Shown: piece after piece, positions 47,292 to 58,243 of the stretch
Layout: every line of letters begins with the position of its first letter
Numbering within the stretch: the stretch's first letter is position 1
Source: Arthrobotrys musiformis
Taxonomy: Eukaryota; Ascomycota; Orbiliomycetes; Orbiliales; Orbiliaceae
Direction: 5' to 3'
DNA length: 64,000 nucleotides
Assembly (NCBI GenBank): GCA_036971715.1
Contig: JAVHJL010000005.1
Coordinates: forward strand, 1,736,001-1,800,000
Position numbers and translations under genes: made by a program
Notes under the pieces: generated by a model
What the model was told of the DNA's origin: nothing
The model's database searches: none
What the model saw: the letters and a program-made list of their open reading frames with translations, nothing else

Positions 47292-50200
47292 TGCTCAAGC
47301 GACGGGAGCAAACATATAATGTTAATGCTAGAAAGGAAAAAGAGGGAAAAGGGAAAGTGGGAAAAAGGAAAGATGCGATACATGAGCAAAGAGAGCGGAG
47401 AGACACGATAGTTAGTAAAGCCGTTAGTATAGAGAAAGGCAAAAATGTTATAGATGGAAAAAGCAATGAGTTTTCGTTCACACCGTCGTCGGGGCTGCTG
47501 ATAGTGAGCTTTTGGCTTTGTGGCACCTCTTGTCTCGTCCGTTGACTTCGACTGGCCTTGTTCAAAAATCCAATTATCGGCCGATCGTCTCGAGCAATTG
47601 ATGACAAATAGAATAAAAAAAGGGAATTGACAGAAAGAACAAAAAGCTGGGAAAACTTGTCTTGAAATCGCTCAATTTTTTTTTGCAATCACACGCTCTC
47701 TTCTTGCTCTGGGGTGAGCTTGTGTCACTGCCCAGCCCTTTTTGCTATGCTACGTATTAGCTTCCTTCCCTTTGTCGTCCTGTTCTCTTCCCTTCCGATC
47801 CTGTGGGCTGGACTGGACTGGACGGCACTGGGTAAGCTTTCAAAAAAAAAAAAACTCCCGGGATGGCTAAGTTTTCATGGGTCAGCAAGAATCGCGTCAG
47901 CCCTTCCTTCCCCCCAAGCCAGATTCCAGCTGGTCAATTCTGAAACGCATAACGACCCCTTAAAAGGGTGCCACCGAGGGAAAGCTCCACTCAGGTGACC
48001 GAACTACTCTTCCTTCTGGAATATCTCACGTTTTTCCTGATAGGAAAACTTTCTTAATATCGACGGCGGGCAGCGGTCGTCGTGCAAGGCTAAAGGAAGA
48101 AGGAAGAAGAAAAATTATGCAAAAAAGAAAGAGGATGGGGAAAGAAAAAAAGCAGGGCCAGGAAAAAGTAACAACCCTGTGAGGTCTATGAGGTGCATAG
48201 ACGTGGTCACAGCCTATTGGATGCCGCAGCCGAATCGCCCACACCAACTTTCTTTTGTTTTTATATTTCTTATTTTTCTTGTCTCTCTTTTCGAAATCCC
48301 CATCGGATCGTTTAGAGGAAGAGAAGCTAAAAGAGGGCATGGGGGGTCAAGATGTCGATTGAAGCTCTTGAGAAATAGACTAAACCCTCTTGAGCGACCA
48401 AAGTGAGGGGAAGAGATAAGAATAGCACCTATTCGGGCAGGCGGCAAAACATGGAAGAATTTCCTTGCTAAAAAAGTTCATGGTACCCCAGAGTGTTCGG
48501 TTCGCACATCAGGTCAACCAGTTGTTATGGAAGTATCGTCTGCTCCGAAGGTACGTATAGTACCTCTGGATTTCGTGAAGCTTATTGTTGCGTACCAACG
48601 GTATGGTACGACAGATAATGGGGGAATATATGATGGGTAAAAGCTCGCCGATTGGTTTCAACAAACGAGGGCCGGGTCTATTCCTTTGCCCAGATAACTA
48701 TGGGCTGGAGTAGACTCTCCGATGTAATGACATGTAGATGTTGGAAGCTGATATCATTGGAACTGGATGCAGGGAAACACTTCGGCTTGCCATGCTCGAT
48801 CTCTCAAGTAACTTCCACTAGTCAGCATTCACGAGTGCAAAAACATCCAACCTTTAATGCCATTTTGACGTAGATGGTCCACGTCCGCATCCGAGTCAAA
48901 AAATAGAATAGCCTTGCCCGAACGACCAAGACATCCGCATCCTATCTCTTTCGTCATTGGCGGGCAAAGCTGCAGCAGTGCGCTGGCAGGATGGGTCTCT
49001 TGATCCTCGCCCTGGTCTTATCCGCCCCTGCCTTGCAGCTCCTCCCTTTCCTACTGCTTAAGCTTGCCTGCTTGCTGTCTTTGTCGCATTTGCCCAGATC
49101 TCTCAGCTTAACATTCCAAGTTGCTTTTTCCTGTCTCTTCGTCAAGCCTTTTTGTTTTTTATTCTCGTTCGTTCGTTTCCTCAAACAAGCTAACCCTGTC
49201 TCCCGGGTCTTCTTCCTCGATGGGTGCTAAGGTGGTGTCGGACTTGAACCAACAAGCTTAGACCTTGTCTTTTTACCGAACAATGCACGATAACTCGCAG
49301 AAAAAAGGTACATCTTACATATTAAGAGTCTTAATAATGGAGTCGATGACATTCCTCCCGTCGACGCCCATCCTTTTTACGCAGTGCACCTAGCAGGGTG
49401 AACGTTCCTAGTGTGGACCTACCCGCTGCTTGTCTGCAGATTGCATGGCCGCATCTATGTAAGAACTAGCTAGCTAAAGTAGCTTAAAGCACGAAATAAA
49501 AGACCGAAACATCGAAAAGAATTAAAAATCAACAGCATGCTTACTGCGACCGGTTTGTCGCAAGACGTTTAAAACGCACGTTTTTTGGCGGATTTCTTTT
49601 TCGCATGTACATGTTGATGTAGGCTTGGAGAAACTGTTGTCGGACTGTGTGAAACGTCCGTAACGGAGTTGTTAGACGCGCGCACAAGATGTAACTTTAT
49701 CTCCACTTTTTCTTTTCTTCTCCTCTCTTTCTTTCCCTCGAGTGAAGCTGCGTCACAATAGACGGGAATGAAGGGGGGGCTGGTACTACCCGCCTCTGGC
49801 TTCCCTGCCCAATGCTGTTCTCACCCAAGGGAGGGCCATTCTTACACTGCGGGAAACAACAAGCAGAGCGGCTATAGAGAATGCGTCTCGGTAAGAATAG
49901 AAACCCGTCCCTCTAAGGAAGCTTTAACCTGATTGGATGCTCTCTCTTGCTCATCGGTATGGAGTTTGGGGAACGCGCGAACTAAAGAGAAAAGTAAAAG
50001 CCAACCGTTTGAATTGTGATAATAACCAAACACTTCAAGGCCATCTTAACCTTTTCTTTTTCTTTTCTTTTTTCTTTTTGGCGCGTGGGCTCCTCCCTCC
50101 AGGATCCAGAGAAGATGATCAAGTGTGTCATCCAGCGTGGGGAAACCACATTTCATCCTCATTGCGATATGGCCTAGCACCCGGTTTATCGATATTGCTA

Positions 50201-52105
50201 TCGAAACATCCATGTCGAGTGGGAAAAAGAGAGCACAGAAAAAGGAAAGACAACAGAGCAGGAAGAATGAATGAATTCGGGCAGCTGTGCACGGTGTTAC
50301 TGACTACAATTCCGACATTGATGTGCCTGCTTTAGTTTTACAAACCTATAACATTATCGCAAATTTTGGGGTACATTTGGGGGTTGGAACAAGAGAACTC
50401 CAAGAAAGGTCACAACTCCATCCAGTAGTTTGCCTGCCGTATTGGGCCGAAGACTTGGAGCGCTCGAGCTCAAGGAAGCTCCGATTTCCAGGCGAGCCCA
50501 CATATGTCACGCCTGTCAATTGGGGGCATGGAGAAGAAGGATAAAAAAGAGGTAGGTTGAGTGATCATGAAGCGAGCAAGGAGTTTGATAATAACGTTTC
50601 AAGTGTGGTTATTTTCAACAGCTTTTCCGGGGCTAAGAAAAGAGAGCTGTGCCGCTTGATGCCAGTAAGCAAAGCAGCAGTCAGATATCGACGCATGTTC
50701 ATTACTACATCTTCCGCAACCGCAACTTTATCCTCCACACCCACCCCTCGCCCGGGTTCTCCAATCATGCAGGCACCAGCTTTCCCAAGGTTCCCAAGGA
50801 CAGGTACCCAGTGGTGAGGTTCATTTTTGGGAAATGCAGGCCGCCCCGATCCGCACTGGACACCAACATGAAGCCGCTGTTGTTTCGCGGTAAACGTTTG
50901 ATGCCAGATCCATAACTGATATAAACATTTTTCACGGACGTTTTATTTTTTTATGTTTAAGCTTGCGGGAAGTCAAGGAAGTATTTTGATGGGGAAAACT
51001 TTCTGGCTAGTTGATAGTCCATAATTTTTGTTTTCGTGGGGGAAGAGGAATTTTGCTTTTCAGGGTTATCGGGAAAACTATTTCTTTTTTCCTTTCTTTT
51101 TCCTTTGTTTTTGCGCGTTCTCTTCGGGTTGGAATAAAATGGAAGAGAAAAATAGATACTGGGGAGGATGGATTTTCTCTCAACTTTTCTTCTTGCGAGG
51201 CTCGTTACGATAGCGTCTCTCGTTTGAAAGAGTTCGAAGAGCAAGGGAAGGGAAAAGTCAAAAAAATAAAAAATAAAATAAAAAACAGTTGACCAGCCTT
51301 CCCTTCAGTCAATGGAGCGCGCCGCTCTTCGCATAAATCGTTGAAGCCGGCCGCGAAAAAGCAAATCTGATACCCTCCCATCAAGACGCTAATGATGTTG
51401 TTTTTCTTCTTCCCTTTTCTCTCTCTTGTCTCTCACTCTCACTCAAGATCCAATCCCAGGTCGCAGGAAGGCTGAGGGGCCTTGGGGAGTATTCGGAGAC
51501 TGGCTATGAGTAAAAAAGAAAAGAGGCTGGCCGCCATTGACGAATTTCGAGGGTGGGAGCATGTCAATTTACAACCCACACACCCCAGGCGAGGAATGAC
51601 TTGCACCGTAATTTTGGGGCTAAGATTTAAGATAGATCTGTGGGAAGCGCAATTGTTAAAAAAGGTACCACGAGGTAGCTAGAGAGATGTATGGAATTGC
51701 GTTCGTTTCATTACACTGTAATAATCATAATAATAAAGTTAAGTTTGATCTCGAAGGAGGCAGTGATTTATTTCAGTTTCTGCAGATGAGATCCAGAGGA
51801 GGCGAAAAAAATAAAATAAAAATAAAGATAGGTAATCAGTTTCGAATATCATCCTCTAACCGTACAGCGGCTCCAACCAGCCGTATCAAATTTTGGGGTC
51901 CCCAATCAGACGGAGGCTTTCTAGTAATGTACCATCCTCCTCAGGAAGAGTGAGCCTTTTTGAACAGTCCAGAACAGTTGGGTACTTACTGGGTACAAAA
52001 AGCACCTGGGTTTTTTATACTAGCCTAAAGGTAGGAAGGAACTGGCAGGTCTCAGGTATTTTGTTTTAAGACTGGAGACTTAGTTAACCACATCGAGATC
52101 TTGTG

Positions 52106-52109
<4 letters not shown>

Positions 52110-52141
<32 letters not shown>
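52110..52141 (+). repeat. T homopolymer, 32 bases
   Basis: The longest homopolymer in the window. It lies about 1.2 kb upstream of the likely start region of the StuA transcript and is followed by a CTTCCTCC tract. It is a poly(dT) element that could keep chromatin open. Confidence 0.8.
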
Positions 52142-52413
52142 CTTCCTCCTCCTCTGAATTGAAACTGAACATAGTTTAAGTATAGTTACTTCTAGACACA
52201 CTAACCACTAATTGGTTTTCCTTGCTCGACAGAATCGAGATATTCTTTTCTTATTCTCCGTCTTTTAATATATTTTTTTTGTTCCTCTTATTGCCGTTTA
52301 TTTTTCATTCTGTTGGCAGCTTAAAACTAAGCTAGCTAGCATCAAATTCAATAAGAAGCAAAATACCAAGAAGCAGTCCGAACCATCGAATGGGAAGCGG
52401 GCAGCTAGCACTA

Positions 52414-52561
52414 TCCTACATACAGACATACATAGACGAGCGGACGTACTGCATACATACTTACATACTACATACATCCATACATACATACATATTGCTA
52501 GCACCCGACCCTTAATTGATCCTCCCTCCCTCCCTCCCTACATACATACATACATTACATA
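52414..52561 (+). repeat. Imperfect TACA/CATA microsatellite cluster
   Basis: Several blocks of TACATACATA-type repeats, interrupted by CCCTCCCTCC near 52525-52540, span about 150 bases. They lie in the distal StuA promoter. Confidence 0.75.
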
Positions 52562-52614
52562 CTCCTCCTAAAGGACCCCTCCTTCTTCCTCCTTCTCCTC
52601 CTCCTCTTCTCCTC

Positions 52615-52680
52615 TGGTCTGGTCTGGTCTGATCTGATCTTTCTGGTTTGTTCTGGTCTGGGTCTGGTTTGATCTGATCT
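52615..52680 (+). repeat. TGGTC/TGATC pentanucleotide repeat
   Basis: Alternating CTGGT and CTGAT five-base units, imperfect, cover about 65 bases directly after a CTCCTCCTC tract. A simple repeat in the StuA promoter region. Confidence 0.75.
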
Positions 52681-53262
52681 TGTTGTCCTGTGGTTAACGT
52701 TCTTGAACACGACCCACGGCTGCCACCCGCACATTGCAGTAGAGTGCAGTATAGTATACATATAGTACTTGCTCGCATTTACACACACCTTCACCAGGCT
52801 CCTCTCTTTCTTTATCGATCGTGGGCCGCAGCGACGAATCCGCCACATATATACACATACATACAAATTTATATATTATACATATATACAATTACATAGT
52901 ACATACATATTATTTTCAATTGTAAGTCAAAACATCGTCAATTTAGTTCAATTCGAGCATGCCATTGTCTTTCTATTTTATTTTCTTCAAATCCGACCCG
53001 ACGCAAGCATAAAATAGAAAAAATAAAAATAAAAAAAGAAGTCCGTCCAGTTGGAATTGAATAAGAAAATTACCACACACTCTCCACACCACCACCACCA
53101 ATAACTACCACACACACACCCTCTCCGCCCTCCCACCCGCAATCTAATACCAAATTGTATTATATTCTTTATCCAGAGGTTTCCTTGCGCCTGCACCGCA
53201 CTGCATGGGGAACGTCCCTCCTCGCACTCCCTAGGCCCTCCCCCCTCTACCCACCTGTACTC

Positions 53263-53288
53263 TGCTGTGCTGTGCTGTGCTGCTGCTG
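53263..53288 (+). repeat. TGTGC pentamer repeat
   Basis: CTGTG/TGTGC units repeat about four times and run into CTGCTGCTG. It lies just before the last upstream ATG (53308/53312) that precedes the ATG-free leader. Confidence 0.65.
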
Positions 53289-54090
53289 TGGATTTTTATT
53301 TTACGGCATGCATGCCGCTCTGTTTAGCAGTTTTCTGAACCTTTCCTCTTTTTCTCTTTCGACAAGCCATCATATCACCGCTTTCTTAATTCCTTCCCCT
53401 TCAACCTCCTCCATCACCATCACCATCACCATCTCCCCCCGCTGATAGGAACTATCGTCAAGTCGACGAGGAAAGTTAATTCGTCTTTCCCTCACTTGTT
53501 CGATCAATCTGTTCATCCATTTGTTTTTTTTTGTACATTGTCTGTCTGTACTTTTGGTCCTTTTCTTTTCTTTTCTTATACATCGTGGTTACCTCTTGGA
53601 CAAATCATCCCTGTAGATTCGCCCCAGCTGTACTTTTCCTAACAAACAGTTACGCTTAAGCTAGCTGACTTGCGGTCCTTTCCTCTCTTGCTCTGTATCT
53701 TCTACTACATCTTCCCCTCCCCGCCATCTTAATTATTATTTTTCTCTCCCTCCCTCCCTCTTCTAATCAAACCTTTATCCTCCCCTCCCCTCTATCCTAT
53801 CCGTTCAGCGACACTTCGCCCTCTTGTAAAACTCGTGGTCGTTTGTTCGTCTGTGCATAATAGCTGTGGCTCACGCTTGCGCCTTGTCCAACGATATTCA
53901 GCCCAAGTGTAGTGTTTTTTCATACCCGGACCAACCACCGCAAACGCTCGGAACCACTCGGTTTTCCCTGGCCTTCGCTCTCTCTCCCTCTTTCTTCTCA
54001 CCACCACCTTATACCCATCGCGATTCACTCGGGACAGACAAATCTGTTGTCAAATCCAGCTGTCCTGTTTGAATTTTGACTTCCCGGCGG

Positions 54091-54216
54091 GTATGTGCAT
54101 TTTTTGCATCTCTTTTTTCTGCCTTCTTGGGCTCATGCTTGAGGGCAAGCCTAGACCCTAGCGCGTTGCATGCAGCTGGAAGCTAACATTGTCAAACTTG
54201 TTTCTGTCCAATTTAG
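54091..54216 (+). other. Candidate StuA leader intron 1
   Basis: GTATGT donor at 54091, GCTAAC branch site at about 54182, TTTAG acceptor ending at 54216; 126 bases. It contains the ATGs at 54093, 54135 and 54170. If retained, it would add upstream ORFs of 22 and 27 codons (54093-54161, 54170-54253). Splicing would therefore decide how well the message is translated. Confidence 0.5.
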
Positions 54217-54767
54217 ATATCTCGATATCCGTTTTTTTCTGATAATTGGCTAGGATAGCTGTTGGGGACAACGTGCTGTTCTTTGTCTAAAAGAGCCGAC
54301 CTGTCTAGTCTCGGTTCCTTACCGCAAACCCATCATTAGGAAGAACAGGTGTATCTTGGAACCCGGCGACCCGCGTTCTCTACCTTGCACGACAACGGCT
54401 TTTTTTTTGTCAACGGCTTCCTAACCCTGGAATACCGATTAACTTCGGTTCAGAAAGATTGCGGTACAAATACCTGGAACTAGCTCGCATCGACGTGTCA
54501 GAGTATACAACCCGGATCGAAGACAAGCCTTTCGTTTCTTGAGCGACTGTTGCGTTTTTTTTCCCTCTCTTCCTGGCGGAATTCGATATCTCCACATATA
54601 ATAATCTTCGTTTGCCGGATATTTTTATTCTGTTTTTTATTTTCAAGCTCAATTGTCCATTTTTTCGGATTTCTATATTTACGATCAAAGGATTACGGAT
54701 TCTGCTATACCCTGGTTCATTTTTTCCCATTATTTTTAACGATACACGAAGGAAACGAGAAGATACG

Positions 54768-54939
54768 GTAAGTTTATCTCCCTTTCTATCTTAGATTGGA
54801 ATGCACTCTACGAAGTATGGCATATGATGGGCCAGGGTAGCTTTGCACCCAACCACCTCATCCCGGTCATCTATTGAACACTATGCATCTTTCGTCGGTC
54901 TTAAATGTCCAAATTCGCTGACTTGGATCTGTATGGCAG
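54768..54939 (+). other. Candidate StuA leader intron 2
   Basis: Consensus GTAAGT donor at 54768, CTGAC branch site at about 54918, GGCAG acceptor ending at 54939; 172 bases. It contains seven ATGs, including short ORFs starting at 54801, 54817, 54824, 54884 and 54905, while the flanking leader on either side has none for about 500 bases. Confidence 0.5.
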
Positions 54940-55421
54940 GACCTGGCAACTGGCAAGTTGTCTATCTCTCAGCAAAAAATAAAACAAAAAATCCAACAGA
55001 CTCAACGACCAAAATCTCGCAGGGACTCGACAAGGCCGTGCGGATTCTGTAACATATTGGAACCTTTCTCTTGGTCTTTCGATTCGCATTTTCGAAAGCC
55101 AGTTCACAATTCTGCAACCTGCCGTCCGCAGCATCTTAGAAATCTCTTTCGTCCTTTTTTGTTTTTTTCCTCGATCATTTTTTATTAGCAAGCGAGCGAT
55201 TCAGTATTTTTATTTTTTCAGCCCCTTTGCATTGCGGACTTTGTGACGGACTTTTTCCCCCTTCAGTGGCTTTTATATTCCTTTATATCTCCTTTCCAAG
55301 TCATTATCAAGACATTGAGGACTTGAGACGACTGAGATACACTGCTCTTTCACCGACTTACAGATTATCACGACCCGATTCCCGCCTGCTTCAGATCCCT
55401 TCAGACTCAAATACTCGGTCT

Positions 55422-55442
55422 ATGGAATATTCGATCCTTTGA
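55422..55442 (+). other. Upstream ORF of six codons (MEYSIL)
   Basis: The only ATG left in the predicted spliced StuA leader. It ends in TGA 178 bases before the StuA start, a distance that allows reinitiation. A role in translational control is an inference. Confidence 0.5.
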
Positions 55443-55620
55443 GGTTATCAGAATATCCTTCGTGGCCGCAGCAATTACGAGTCTCTGCCTTACCTACAGG
55501 CTCTCGAACACCTAATTCACAAGAGTCAAAGACTAGAATATCTAGCTTGACACCCTCCTTTTTCTCTTCTCCCCTTTTTTAGTTTAACAAAAGTTTCGGC
55601 TTCTACCGATCAAAACACCA

Positions 55621-58127
55621 ATGTCTGCGAGCAGTAAGGTCCCAGTCCTTCCTGTCCCAGGTCACAGCTCACAATCTGCCCCTGTATCAGTGAGCGGTAA
55701 GTTTTTGATATCCTGCCAAATCACTGCAGCCTATAATAATTTTTCCTTTGGCTAATATTCCGTTTTTTTTAAACAGCTTACTCTACCACACAGCCTTCTG
55801 GGTCACATTATTCGGCGCACCCAGTGCCATCTACAGGGCTTGCTTCCACACAACCCTATTATTCTCACGACACTTCTGTCCCACCACAATACATCGGTAT
55901 GGATTCTTATAGCCATCAGGGTTATTCGCAGCCGCAGCAAGCAGCTGGCGGACACACTCCTACGTCTGCTGGCGGCCTATCATACAGCTCTTCGCATATG
56001 CCGCCTCCCTACGAGCCGCAGCATACTAGCCAGAGTGCATATAGCCAGTTTCAGTATCCGACATCGAGCATGCCATCCACATTGTCCTCTAGTGCACCAA
56101 CACAAGGCCCGTTCCGAGGTGTTATGACTCCAGGCGCAGGCTCACTCGTCAGCTCCCGAAACGAGTCCAATATGTTGGATACTTACAACAAGGCTATCTA
56201 CCCTTCGACCCCAGACACCACCGGTCAAGTTTGCCCACCTGGAGCTAAGCCGAGAGTTACTGCTACTCTCTGGGAAGATGAGGGTAGCCTGTGCTTCCAA
56301 GTGGAGGCGAAGGGCGTTTGTGTCGCACGCCGAGAGGGTAAGTCGTCAAAAGAGAAACTGAACACTCTATGATTTTATTTTTTCCCAGCATGCTAAAACC
56401 AAAAACTTTGCACGACTATAGATAATCACATGATCAATGGAACCAAGCTGCTCAACGTGGCGGGTATGACCCGTGGTCGACGAGATGGCATTCTTAAGTC
56501 CGAGAAAGTCAGGCACGTTGTTAAGATTGGACCAATGCATCTTAAGGGAGTTTGGTAAGTTTCCTTTTTATCTCTTTTCAAAATGTGGCGGTGTTAGGGG
56601 GGAATTGGAATCCGAACTAATTTGATATACAGGATCCCATTCCAACGTGCTTTGGACTTCGCCAACAAGGAGAAGATAACTGAACTTTTGTACCCATTGT
56701 TCGTGCATAACATTGGTTCTTTGCTGTACCATCCAGCGAACCATACTAGGACATCCGCCGTGATCAGTGCTGCCAGGAGGGAGGGTAACCCGTGGACTGC
56801 AGTTCCACCTTCTCTGGGTAACCCATCTCTGCCTACACAAGGACCGGGTTCTGCTTCCGCTTCGGCTGGACAGCCCTCTGGTGCCCCAAATGCGCCAACT
56901 CCACAGAGACGCTCTACTGATAGTCTGATATCTCCAGCATCCGTGGGCAGTTCCGCGACGACAATGGCTAACCAAACCAGCTCTGCTCTTGTGCCTTCCC
57001 ATCCCCTTCAGACTCATCGCCCAAATATGGAACGTAGCATGACATTCCCAACCCCACCATCTAGCGCCTCCAGCATCATGATGCCGAGTACTGACTCGCA
57101 GTTCTGGCAATCTTCAAATTTGGTTTCTGCTAATCAGCCATTGGCAATTGATACTGCCACCATGTCCAGCAGATCTATGCCAGCGACTCCCGCGACAACC
57201 CCACCAGGTGGCGGTCAAATTCAGTCTTACTCATCTTCTTCCGGCGGTTACCCAGACGCTTATCGAAATGTCAACTCACAATCTAACATGGGTCGTTATC
57301 AAGGTGTTGGACAACAGTCACAGTATCTCGCCAATGGTAGAGCAGCTACGGATATGGGCCCGCCACAGGCGGCAAGGCCGGGACAGGCGACAGCATCGTC
57401 TCGTCCATCTTCTAGCCAGAATGATGGCAGAATTACCAACTTAGGTGAATCATCCTCTCTTAGTCATGATGGCGGCAATAGTGCTGAACATGGCGAAGAA
57501 GAAGCCGACCACGAAGAAGAATACACCCACGAAAACAACCTCCAAGGCTACAACGCCTCCCGTGGGTCGTATTATCCCTCCTCGACCATCCTCCCAAGCG
57601 ACCATTCCACTCAACACTCGCCCGAAATCAACGGCGGCTCAGCGATCAACGGCACCGAAGTTCCACGATCCACTTACGACGCCAATGTCGCCGTTCCTCG
57701 CACTGTTGAGACACCTGGCGCCCGCGCTCCAGATGCTACCGGCCACTGGAATTCCAACTCGACATACACCACTTCTCCTCATATCCCCCGTTACGACTAT
57801 TCCTCTAATGGCGACCGGGCCTCTGAGGCGCACCCGACTAACAGCTCTTATCAAGTTCAGTCAGGAATTGTGCCAATGTCCGGCAGCTATGGAGACCAGA
57901 ACTCGGGCATGTCTGGTTCCTTAGCCGGTACCAAGCGTGGTCGCGACGACGATGACGGCCCATCTCGTCCATCGAGCCGTGCTGGAGACAGCGCTGATCC
58001 CGATGGCCTGGGTATCAAGAGACGAAGGACCGGTGGGATGCCATCCCCAGCCAGTACCTTCAATGTCACCAACAACATTCCCCGACGGACTGCAATCCCC
58101 ACTGGAGTTCAACAACGCCGACGATGA
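55621..58127 (+). CDS. stuA: APSES transcription factor StuA
   Basis: A nuclear DNA-binding regulator of conidiophore and cell-pattern development in filamentous ascomycetes. Exons 55621-55696, 55777-56337, 56422-56554 and 56633-58127 give 754 residues. The N-terminal ~180 residues are Ser/Gln/Tyr/Pro-rich. The APSES domain lies at about 180-292 and is split by two introns: VTATLWEDEGSLCFQVEAKG, then NHMINGTKLLNVAGMTRGRR, KVRHVVKIGPMHLKGVWIPF and ALDFANKEKITELLYPLFVH. The long C-terminal half is low-complexity Ser/Gly/Thr/Gln, with an acidic stretch (EHGEEEADHEEEYTHE) and a likely bipartite nuclear signal near the end, KRGRDDDDGPSRP to IKRRR. Intron phases are 1, 1 and 2. It is longer than Aspergillus StuA (about 620) because of the tail. 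A close paralogue of the Efg1/Asm1 type is the same family. Confidence 0.95.
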
Positions 58128-58237
58128 GACCACCTGCCCGTCTTCGCACCTTGTCAAGCTTCGATCTTGACAGAATGCCATGGCGACATGTTTTTACGAC
58201 CATTTCCTTTCTATTCTTTTTCCTTTTACAAAAACCT

Positions 58238-58243
58238 AATAAA
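58238..58243 (+). terminator. Candidate poly(A) signal of StuA
   Basis: AATAAA in the context CCTAATAAATATCC, 110 bases after the stop codon, a usual distance for fungal 3' ends. A further T-rich region follows. Confidence 0.45.

Larger units (their letters stand above)
42389..53315. other. 11 kb gene-free upstream region of StuA
   Basis: No exon chain or family match is visible on either strand. Frames such as 43068-43439 are isolated and of unknown significance. The DNA is rich in pyrimidine tracts, T runs and simple repeats (46966-46989, 47271-47291, 52110-52141, 52414-52561, 52615-52680). It lies between a divergent BRCT gene promoter and the leader of StuA. Large regulatory upstream regions are common for fungal developmental transcription factors; enhancer-like sites or non-coding transcripts would fit but cannot be seen directly. 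Confidence 0.4.
53316..55620 (+). promoter_or_regulatory. Long 5' leader of StuA, ATG-free outside two introns
   Basis: Between 53316 and 55620 I find no sense-strand ATG outside two candidate introns (54091-54216 and 54768-54939), except one at 55422. Those introns, 298 bases in all, hold about ten ATGs. The 2 kb just upstream holds at least a dozen. Such depletion is expected of an mRNA leader scanned by ribosomes, so transcription probably starts in the pyrimidine-rich stretch around 53.3-53.8 kb. The StuA start codon context is good (AACACCAATG). Aspergillus nidulans stuA is known to have a long leader with upstream mini-ORFs and alternative promoters. The transcript start here is inferred, not seen. 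Confidence 0.6.

Noticed and set aside
49220..49300. tRNA-like T-arm on the minus strand (GGTTCAAGTCC with a paired stem)
   Set aside because: The B-box and stem look right, but no matching 5' acceptor strand, A-box or T-run terminator is present. At best it is a fragment of a tRNA.
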